Below are positions 1-8,200 of a DNA stretch of 34,074 nucleotides, piece by piece. This DNA is from Akkermansiaceae bacterium (GTDB taxonomy: Bacteria > Verrucomicrobiota > Verrucomicrobiia > Verrucomicrobiales > Akkermansiaceae). Position 1 is the first letter of the stretch. Every line of letters begins with the position of its first letter. The notes beneath the pieces were generated by a model, which worked only from the letters and a program-made list of their open reading frames with translations, was not told the DNA's origin and made no database searches. The stretch covers positions 1-34,074 of the forward strand of contig CAIXKE010000063.1 in NCBI GenBank assembly GCA_903919975.1, read 5' to 3'. Made by a program: the position numbers and the translations under genes.

Positions 1-3000
1 ACGGCTTGGAAAGCCGTCCCTACCTGAGATACGTTGGTGCGCTGACCTAGGGCGTTCACGGTGTAGTCATACTGCGAAATGACGGTGGTGCCAACTTTGT
101 TTTGCTTGGAGGCGAGGATGTTGCGGGTGGGTTCGTAGGTGTTGTGGACATCGTGTATGGGACCGGCGATTTTTTCGAGGATTGAGGAGTTGGGGAGGTA
201 GTGGTAAGTAAAGGTGTTTGTGGGGACAGGAGTGTCTCCACTCCTTATGGTTTCTAGGCGGGCGGTGGTTGGGGAGTAGCCGTAGGTCGTTTGGTTTTCG
301 AGGGTAGAAGCATTTTTAAGCTGCCAACCGGAATCGCGACCTAGGGTGTCACGGCTACGATCGAGGATGCGGGTGAAGAGGGCTTGGCCGGGGAGGTTGT
401 AGGTGATGGTTTCGGCGTCGAGGACGAGGGTGGTGGGGTTGTAGGTGTTGGTGGAAGAAGTGATCAGTGCCGAGTGATCAGTGAGCAGTGTTGAAGAGGA
501 TATGACTCGACCGAGGCGGTCGTAGGTTAGGCTGACGTCTGGGGTGGTGTCGGAGTAGTCGGTGGAAATCAGTTGGCCGGCGGGGTTGTAGGCGTAGGTG
601 GTGGTGACTCCCCTCGCCCAGGTGCGGGTGAGGAGTTTTCCGTCGGGGGTGTAGGTGTAGTTTGCGCCCTTGTCGGCGGCGTCGCGCTTGGCGAGGAGGA
701 GGCCGGTGGCGGATTCGTAGCTCCATGTGGTGGTGTCGTAGTCCGGGGTGCTGGCGGTGGGGGAGAGGGTGAGATCGCTGCTGCGGTAGGTGCGGAGTTC
801 GACGGGGCGACCTAGGAGGTCGTAGAGTTTGAAAGTAGGATTGGTGTTGGTCCCCCAAGTGGCGGCGGGTTGGCCGTTGGGGTGATAGCTTGTGTGGACG
901 GTGGCGATGAGCGTGTTGTCGGCCTGATAGGTTTGTTGGGTGATCGGGCGGGTGGCGGTATCGAGGGTGATGACGCTATAAGTGCCGTCGCTTTGGGTGG
1001 TTTTGAGTGGTTTTCCAGCTTGGGTGAACTGGCTGTAGGTGGTGGTGAGTCCGCGTTCCCCGGTGCTGCTGAGGGTGCGGCCTAGCAGGTCGGTGCTTTG
1101 ACTGGCGCTGGTGAGGGTGGCTCCAGTGGTATCTTGGTTTGTGCTGACCGTGGTGATGCTGCCGTCGGCATTGAGTGTGACGGCGGCAGACTGGCGAAGG
1201 AATCTGGTGGGGGTGAGGTAGGTTTTGGTTTCGCTAGAGGCACTGCCCTTGATCGATTTGGTGGCGGTGGTGACGGTGATGGGGCCGCTGAGAGGGATGG
1301 ATTTTTGGTAGAGTCCATCGGTGGCGCGAAAGCTGGTGGAGATCAGGAGGTCTGTATCGCTGTCATCGCGGATCCACTGGCGGGTGCGCTGGCAGGTGGT
1401 GGAAGCTTCGGTGGCAAAGTCGCTGAGGGACTTGCTATAGCTGTCTTTGATACCACCGACGGCGGCGTTGTTGAATTGGCCGTCGCCATTGGAATCGGTC
1501 CAGGATTCGGTGGTCTCGCCGAGGAGGTTGAGGACGCGGAGGGTTGAGGGATTGCCGGTGGAGGATTGGCCTATGGGTCGGCCGCGTTCGTCGAAAGTGG
1601 TGGTGGAAACGAGGGTGGTGCCGTTGTAGCCGGGGGACTCGGTGCGGGTGGCACGGCCTGCTAGATCGCGGAAGCTGTGGGAGGCTGCGGGCGAGACGCC
1701 CGCGCCACTTTGGGTGACGGTGGATTGGATGCCGCCGCCATTTTGGTTGTGGGGGGTGTAATCGTAGGTGGTGAGCGGGGTGATGGGATCGCTGGCGAAT
1801 GTGCTGATGGAGGTGTGGGTTTGTCCGTCGGCGTAGGTAGTGGAGATGTGGGTGATGCCGTCCGGGCCGGTGGAACTTTGGCTGCGGTTGGCGGGATCGT
1901 AGGCGTAGGTGGTTTCGTCCGGGGAGTCGTCGTTGTTGGCATCGGGGCTGCGGAAGACGAGGGTTTGGCCGCGGAGGTTGGAGATGGATTCCGAGACGAG
2001 CCTTGAGCCGGTGGATTCCGAGCCGGCGGTGACGGACTGGGTGACGGAGTTTTTGGGCAGGGTGCGGCCGCCGATGGATGCGGAGGTGTAGGAGCGGCCG
2101 GTGGCGGTGATTTTCGAGCCGAGGGTGACGGTGGAGTATTTGATGCGGCCTGTGAAATCCTGCTGATTCACCAAGAGTGAGCCATCGCGTTGGCGGTGTT
2201 CTTGGATGCCGCAGCAGGAGAACACGAAGGTTTCGAAATCGGCGGGATCGGCGTCGTAGATGATGTGGGTGGGACGACCAACGGCATCGACGCTGGCGGC
2301 GATGGATTGGTCTAGCAGCAGGCCGGAGGCGATGTCGTAGGATTTGGTTTCGATGGGGTGCTGGAAGGAATTGGTGGTGGAGACCGTGCGGGTTCCGGCA
2401 GTGAGCGCGGGGACCGGGCCGGTAGCGGAGGCTGCGAATTGGTCTGGTCCGGCGCTGCCATGCTCGGTGGTGGTTTTCAGATTTCCCGAAACCGTGGCAT
2501 AGGTGTAGCGGGTGAGCGTGCCGTCTGGGCGGCGGGTGTATTGGATGCGGCCCTTGAGCGGCTCTGCGAGGCTATCGGCATGGTAGGCGTGCTCGGTGAT
2601 GAGTGGCGCGGAGGTGGTGCCGGATTTTTGCTCGGTGCGGAGTGTGCGGGTACCATTCGCGGCGGTGCTGAGGGTTTCTTTGAGGTTGGAGACGAGTTGT
2701 CCTGCGATTTTTTCGATCACGGTGCGGGAATTTTTCTCAAGCACGATGCTGGTGAAGTGGGCATTGGCTTTATCCCCGAAGGCGGAGTTTTTCCATGAGG
2801 ACCATTTTTCGGTTAGCATGATTTGGGTGCCGCCGTTGTATTGGTAATGGCATTGTTCCCAATAGCCGTCCGAGCGTTGGAGAGTATGGAGGCGGGCTCC
2901 GATGAGGTTGTTGATGGAGGTTCCTGCTTTGGGCGCGGTGATGACTCCGGCGGCGCCGACGATGCCGGTGCCGGTGGCATCCGTGTAGGTGTAATCGGTG

Positions 3001-4130
3001 GTGACGGCTTCCGAGGTGTCGTAGGCATCGATGCGTTTGACGATGCGCAGCGTTTCATTGCCGAGATCGCGGAATTGTTCGAGGGTCTTGGAGGTGACGA
3101 ACAAGCCGTAGGTGGGATCCGTGGGAGCGGTGGGGGTTTGCGGGATTTCCTGGGGTGAGGAAGCGGCTTGCTCGAGGGTGCGGATTTGTTGGGAGAGGCC
3201 GTTGCCGAGGGAGGATTTCACCAGCGTGTTACGGGAAATGATCATGGTATCGGCGGGGTTGCCGATGTGGGTGGTCATGATGGAAGAGGCGGCGGTGACG
3301 TTCCAGCGATAGCCGCGGACTTTGGGTGCGGTGGAGGAGCTGAAATACTCGTGTTGCAGGACATCGACGATTCCCGGGGATGGCTGGGAGATGAGCAAGG
3401 TCTTGATCGGCTGGGAGGCGGTAATCGGATAGAAGCCGCTTGTATCCTTCGCGCCGACAACGCTCTTGAGGTAGTAGCGGACGAGCGTGCCGGACGCGGT
3501 GTAGCTGAAATCGACTAGGAACTGATCGGTGTAAGTTTGGAAGCGGTCGGTGGTGGGATTTCTTTTGATGTAGCTGGTTCCACAAGCTTTGGCTTCGGTG
3601 TAGGGGCCGGCGGCCGTGGCACCGGCGACCTTGGTGGACATCCCGTAAATTTCAAATGAGTTGGGTTTGATCGTGACGGCGGCAGGATCAGCGATGCGCA
3701 GGACACAGGTGACGGGGCGCTTGTATTGCTTGCCCCATTCGGCGGAGAGGCTGGATTGGAATGGCGGGGTATCGACCATTGGAAGCTGGCAGCTCACGCT
3801 GACTTTTTCACGTAATGCCAGATCTTGTTCGAGGATGTTGTTGCCCGTCGCGTAGGTGGTGAGGCCGACATTGATTTGCAGATCGAGGTTGTTGTTACTC
3901 GCATCTGTGCTTCCTGGAGGACAGACGTAGTTGCCCTGTCCGTCGTCTTCCGCATCCACCTTGTCTCCAGAGCAAGTTTTGCAATCCGGTTTCGGTGGGG
4001 GTGGTGGTGGATTGGTAATATTCGGGCCGTCGGCAGTGGTGCTGGAGGTGTCTGCCGGGGATTGCGCCGGGAGCGGGGAAATGCCGAAGGTGAAGGCGCA
4101 AAGGAATGCGGGGATGATGAAACGTTTCAT
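1..4130 (-). CDS. Giant Rhs/YD-repeat protein, 3' end outside window
   Basis: The frame reads open from the ATG at 4128-4130 to position 1, about 1376 residues without a stop, so the C-terminus lies outside the window. The N-terminus is a signal peptide (MKRFIIPAFLCAFTFGISP then LPAQS), followed by a Pro-rich linker and a short Cys-containing segment (PDCKTCSGDK, YVCPPG). The first 500 or so residues form a non-repeat domain. After that come many YD/Rhs motifs, such as RDLAGRATRTESPGYNG, FDERGRPIGQSSTGNP, YDLLGRPVELRTY, YTPDGKLLTRTW and YDRLGRVISSS. Rhs/YD proteins form hollow beta-shells that enclose a variable C-terminal effector, often a toxin; whether one is present here cannot be seen. 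It is the last visible gene of a minus-strand operon, 29 bp after the preceding stop. No clear ribosome binding site precedes the ATG. Short palindromic repeats are embedded in frame at 1-17, 459-483 and 1687-1703. Confidence 0.9.
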   Translation of the reverse strand, partial: MKRFIIPAFLCAFTFGISPLPAQSPADTSSTTADGPNITNPPPPPPKPDCKTCSGDKVDAEDDGQGNYVCPPGSTDASNNNLDLQINVGLTTYATGNNILEQDLALREKVSVSCQLPMVDTPPFQSSLSAEWGKQYKRPVTCVLRIADPAAVTIKPNSFEIYGMSTKVAGATAAGPYTEAKACGTSYIKRNPTTDRFQTYTDQFLVDFSYTASGTLVRYYLKSVVGAKDTSGFYPITASQPIKTLLISQPSPGIVDVLQHEYFSSSTAPKVRGYRWNVTAASSIMTTHIGNPADTMIISRNTLVKSSLGNGLSQQIRTLEQAASSPQEIPQTPTAPTDPTYGLFVTSKTLEQFRDLGNETLRIVKRIDAYDTSEAVTTDYTYTDATGTGIVGAAGVITAPKAGTSINNLIGARLHTLQRSDGYWEQCHYQYNGGTQIMLTEKWSSWKNSAFGDKANAHFTSIVLEKNSRTVIEKIAGQLVSNLKETLSTAANGTRTLRTEQKSGTTSAPLITEHAYHADSLAEPLKGRIQYTRRPDGTLTRYTYATVSGNLKTTTEHGSAGPDQFAASATGPVPALTAGTRTVSTTNSFQHPIETKSYDIASGLLLDQSIAASVDAVGRPTHIIYDADPADFETFVFSCCGIQEHRQRDGSLLVNQQDFTGRIKYSTVTLGSKITATGRSYTSASIGGRTLPKNSVTQSVTAGSESTGSRLVSESISNLRGQTLVFRSPDANNDDSPDETTYAYDPANRSQSSTGPDGITHISTTYADGQTHTSISTFASDPITPLTTYDYTPHNQNGGGIQSTVTQSGAGVSPAASHSFRDLAGRATRTESPGYNGTTLVSTTTFDERGRPIGQSSTGNPSTLRVLNLLGETTESWTDSNGDGQFNNAAVGGIKDSYSKSLSDFATEASTTCQRTRQWIRDDSDTDLLISTSFRATDGLYQKSIPLSGPITVTTATKSIKGSASSETKTYLTPTRFLRQSAAVTLNADGSITTVSTNQDTTGATLTSASQSTDLLGRTLSSTGERGLTTTYSQFTQAGKPLKTTQSDGTYSVITLDTATRPITQQTYQADNTLIATVHTSYHPNGQPAATWGTNTNPTFKLYDLLGRPVELRTYRSSDLTLSPTASTPDYDTTTWSYESATGLLLAKRDAADKGANYTYTPDGKLLTRTWARGVTTTYAYNPAGQLISTDYSDTTPDVSLTYDRLGRVISSSTLLTDHSALITSSTNTYNPTTLVLDAETITYNLPGQALFTRILDRSRDTLGRDSGWQLKNASTLENQTTYGYSPTTARLETIRSGDTPVPTNTFTYHYLPNSSILEKIAGPIHDVHNTYEPTRNILASKQNKVGTTVISQYDYTVNALGQRTNVSQVGTAFQA

Positions 4131-4159
4131 GAATCTGGAGAAGCGGAGTGTCGGTGAAA

Positions 4160-5200
4160 TCAGTTAGAACGTTGGGTGAGATCGGAGATGGCCTTATGTA
4201 GCGAGGTGTGGAGCAGTGGATCCTGAGCTTCCTTTTTTTGGAAGGTGGTGAGGAGTGTCAGGTCATCGGCGTTGCCGAGTGTGCCGAGAAGGGAGATGGC
4301 GGACATGTGCAGGATGGCCGAAGAGGCAGGTGCGGCGATGATGGCCCGGGCGATGGGTAGGGCATCGGTGATGCTCCGATGTGCGCAGAGTTGCAGGGCG
4401 GTGGAGCGAACGCCGCGGTGTGTGGATGCATCTGCGGCGTGGGCGAGCAAAAGAGATTGGAGATTGGGGATTGGAGATTGGGGAGAAGAGGATAGTGGAT
4501 TGGGGATAGTGGATTGGGGATTTATGGAAGAGGGATTGATGATTGATGATTTTGGAGAGACGGGCGCGTAGGCCCATTCGTCGAGAGTTAGGAGGGCGGT
4601 GCCGGTGGTGGTGGATTGCGGGTCGCAGTCGGGGTGGCCGGGAGTGGTGGCGTGGAGAAAGGTTTGTTGGATGAGCGCGATTTTTTCCGGGCGGTCCTCG
4701 TGGACGGTGCGGGTGTCGCTGTCGGCGATCCATTCGCGGAGTTGCTGGAGGGCGTAGTCGCGCAGGGTGGGATCGAGGGTTTTGTCATGCCAGAGGGCGA
4801 TGAGGTGGTCGGAGTATTGCGGGGTGTAAGGTTGTTGGTTGCGGAGGACTTGGAGGATGTCGTTGGCGAGGGCGTGCCACTCGCCGGTGTTGAGTCCGTT
4901 GGGCGGGGTGTTGGTGATGGAGGCGAGCAGTGCGGCGCGGTCGGGATCGGGGAGCGTGTTGCCGACGGTGGCGAGGGAGGCGAGGCGCTCGGTGAGGGAG
5001 GCGTGGGAGGAGGTGAGAAGCTGGGCGACTTGAGGGATTAGAATGAGAGATGGGGCGTCCTTCCCGGATGACTTCAGTGGGGTGGTGGCAGTGACAGCGA
5101 CCGTGGAGGAATCCTGAGTGACGATTTGCCAGCAGACGACGCCCCCGAGGCCGATGAGGGCGGCGGCGATGGTGAGGCTGATGGTGCGGGATTGGGACAT
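4160..5200 (-). CDS. Membrane-anchored alpha-helical (HEAT-like) protein
   Basis: This 346-residue protein begins with a short polar stretch and one hydrophobic segment (residues 8-26, LTIAAALIGLGGVVCWQIV) that looks like an uncleaved anchor or signal. The rest is rich in Ala/Leu helices in pairs (for example LTERLASLATVGNTLPDPDR, LRDYALQQLREWIADSD, SAISLLGTLGNADDLTLL), resembling degenerate HEAT repeats. I do not recognise a specific family. A low-complexity stretch around residues 225-250 (NPSSINPQSTIPNP...SPIPNLQS) is encoded by heptad DNA repeats at 4453-4525 and separates two helical blocks. The gene starts 21 bp after the stop of the PA14 giant and ends 29 bp before the Rhs gene, so the three are probably co-transcribed. 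Inference: a periplasmic scaffold or assembly partner for the two giants. Confidence 0.8.
   Translation of the reverse strand: MSQSRTISLTIAAALIGLGGVVCWQIVTQDSSTVAVTATTPLKSSGKDAPSLILIPQVAQLLTSSHASLTERLASLATVGNTLPDPDRAALLASITNTPPNGLNTGEWHALANDILQVLRNQQPYTPQYSDHLIALWHDKTLDPTLRDYALQQLREWIADSDTRTVHEDRPEKIALIQQTFLHATTPGHPDCDPQSTTTGTALLTLDEWAYAPVSPKSSIINPSSINPQSTIPNPLSSSPQSPIPNLQSLLLAHAADASTHRGVRSTALQLCAHRSITDALPIARAIIAAPASSAILHMSAISLLGTLGNADDLTLLTTFQKKEAQDPLLHTSLHKAISDLTQRSN
4453..4525. repeat. Degenerate GGATTGG/ATAGTGG heptad tandem repeat inside a gene
   Basis: About ten imperfect 7-bp units follow one another: AGATTGG, GGATTGG, AGATTGG, then after a break ATAGTGG, ATTGGGG, ATAGTGG, ATTGGGG. 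Read on the minus strand they encode the low-complexity stretch with IPNPL and IPNLQS motifs. The phase is coding-compatible, so the anchor gene stays open. Similar CCCCAAT-type heptads are known as short tandemly repeated sequences in cyanobacteria and some other phyla. Confidence 0.75.
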
Positions 5201-5221
5201 GTTAGAGCGGGGATTCGAGGA

Positions 5222-8200
5222 TTACATTTGGCCGATGATGGTGCCACTGGCATCGCGGAGGTAGGTGCGGTGGCAGGCGCTGCCGATTCCGCTGGAAAGC
5301 AAGATGGGCACGCGGGCGAGGCCGTTTTCACCGAAGTCCGCGGCGTAGAGGCGCTTGCGGATCGTGCCGTCGAGGAATGAGCGTCCACCGAGGAAGAATT
5401 CGAGTTCGACGTAGCCGCCGGGGGGCAGGCTGGTGGCCATGACGGTGAGTTCTACGATTCTATCGCCATTGGGATAGGAATAGATGACGGGCATTTCGCC
5501 ATTTCCGGAGTGGCTGAGCAGCATCGCATTGACTTGGCCGGTGGCGATGACCGGGCCGCCGTTGCCGGTGCGGGCCAGCACGTTGTAGGCGCCGGGGAGG
5601 GTGGCGTTCACTTGGAAGACGCGCGCGGACCACGGGACCACCTGCGGGGTGAGGGACAAGGTTTTATCTACTTCGATCGGGAGCGTGAACGGGAAGTTAG
5701 AAATCGACCATTGCCGGGGACGGTTCACATAGAGTTGGAGGGTTGCGCCGAAGTCGGCAGCGATGACGTCCAAGGTGGAGGTCATGGTTTCCGGACCGTT
5801 GGGGCCGGTGAAGGTGGCGGTGAGCGTCTGGATGCCGGCGGTGGTGAACTGGCGGATGAACGGCTGGTTGGCGGGCGTGGTGGTTAGAGCCTGGCCGTTG
5901 AGCGTGAGCGTGACGGACGACCCGTCCGGAGCGCCGCCGGGAGTGAAGGCGGTGAGGCGCAGGCTGTCGTTCTTGCGGATCACCAGGTGGACGCCCTGCG
6001 CGATGTTGAAGGGCAACCATTCGACATCAAGGTCTTGCTGGAGGATGCCGTATTCAAAGCCGAGGCGGACCGGGGTGACGGCGGTGGGATTGAGCGGGAC
6101 GTTGGCGAACCAGCCTTGGTCTACGCTTTTGGAAACGGGGGCGAAGGCCGAGCCATTGGCGGCAATGGTGGTTCCTTCCAGTTTGTGGGTGGTGCCTTCC
6201 ACGCAGTTGGGGCTGGTGAGCGAGCCGATGCCGGTGGCCGTCACCGTGTTGCGTGCGACGAGCAGATCGTAGACCCAGTCCGGCAAGCCGTCGGCATTCA
6301 GATCATCGCCCGAGGGCAGGACCAAGCGCAGGGAGTCGAGTTGGAGGGCGCGGCGGGCGAGCAGGTTTTGATTCCAAATGCGCAGGGTGTGGTTGCCTGC
6401 GGAAAGCCATCCGGCGAATCCGGCTGCGATGCCTTTCCGGCCATTGAGCGAGGTGAGAATGGTGCTGGCGCACTTTTGGGAATCCACATGCACATCCAGA
6501 GCGAAGTCCTCGCGGGCTAGGATGGCGGAACCGCGGGCGCGGCCTTGGATTTCAAACAGATAGTAACCGGCGGCGGTGAGATTGACTTGGTATTCAATCC
6601 AGCCGCGGGTTTCCATGCAGAAGAGTCCGCCATCGGCGCTTTCGACCCAGTTGGCGGAGGCGGCGGCATGGGCGTTGACGGCGATGTCACCAACGACCGA
6701 GGAATTGGAGAGCTCGGGGACGAGCGGGTTGGTACCGAGGAAATAGACTTCCTGTCCGTCGGGATAGCCGTCTTTGTCGGTATCGGGGTTGAGGGGATCG
6801 GTGTTCAGCAGCCACTCGTCGCGGTTGGTGATTCCATCGGAGTCGGGGTCACCGTATTCGCCGTTGCCGGGGTTGGTGAGGCCGTTGTCGGTGGCTGATA
6901 GACCGTATTGGATTTCCCAGGCATCGGGCAGATAATCGTCATCGAGGTCGTCCACATCGCGGACAAAGCTGGTGAGGGCGGACGATGGCAGCGACTGCGG
7001 CGGGAATGTGTGTGGATTGACTTCAAAGGCAAGCACTTCGGCGATGCTCAGGTAGCCGTTGCGGTCGTTGTTGTTGCCGAGGAGTTGGACGCGGATTTTG
7101 CGCGCCTGCACGGTGGCGGGCAGGTCCCAGGCAAACATTGCGGGGGCGTATCCCATGCCTTCATAGAAGTTGGCTGCGCCGCCCGGGATTTCATTGCCGG
7201 AGGCGTCGCGCAGCGAGATCCGGAAGTTAGAAAGGCGGGTGCCCAGCGTGCTATCGATGCGGTTGAACAGCACGACACGGGTGACCGGACGTTGCGCGCC
7301 GAAATCCACCTCAAGCCATGAGTTGGGCTTGTTGTTGGTGAGGGTGGTGCTGTTGCTATTGGATGAGCCGCTGCAACTGCCGTCGATGGCGCGCGAGGCA
7401 TTACACCCACCCAAAGTGCTGCTCTGGGCGGCGATCGATCCGTTCACCGACAATGCCCAGTTGGTGGAATTCAAGCTCCAGCCGACCGAGACGTGCTCGC
7501 TGCTGACAGACTGTTTGTGAAGCACCTCGATGAAGTAGGACTGACCTTGCACCAGGGTGACGGGCAGCGAGTGATTGCCGATGTTCTTTTCCCAGTTGCG
7601 GATGGCACCGTAGGCATCCATGGCGATGCGGCGTTTCGCGAACTTGCGGTCATCGGAAGAAAGCCAGAGTTCGGCCTGGTCATCGCCAGCCAGCCAGAAG
7701 GTGTAATCGCCGGTGGTTGGTGCGGTGAGGGTGGCGCGGAAACGCTGGCCGTAGTTGACCATGCCGGCGGTGGCAAAATATTCCGTGGTTTCCGAAAGGC
7801 GGGTGAGATCCGGCGTACGCAGCAGACCGGCGGAACCGGTTAGATCACGAATGCGGGAGCCGCCGAGGCTGCCATACCATTCATGCGTCCAACAACCTGC
7901 CACTCCGTTGACGGTGAAGGGGTTGGTGCCATATTGATATTCTTGTAAATTGGTGAGGCCGTCGCCATCGGGGTCGCCGTATTCGCCGTGAGGCCAGGCA
8001 ATGACACCGCTGTTCGTGACGCTGAGGCCGTTGGCCAGTTCCCAATGATCTGGCAGCGAATCTCCATCCGCATCGTTGAGGTAAGTGGTGCCATCGATAG
8101 TCACGGTTTCCGGTTCGCAGACCGAGATGGCCGTTGAGGGGATCAGCGCGGCGCTGGCAAAACCGGGGCCGCTCCAACCGACCGAACAATGGTCGTTGCC

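Noticed and set aside
573..3855. Many open frames on the plus strand under the Rhs gene
   Set aside because: They are rich in Gly/Val/Ala from the complementary strand of a GC-rich gene and lack motifs; the minus-strand Rhs frame explains the sequence.
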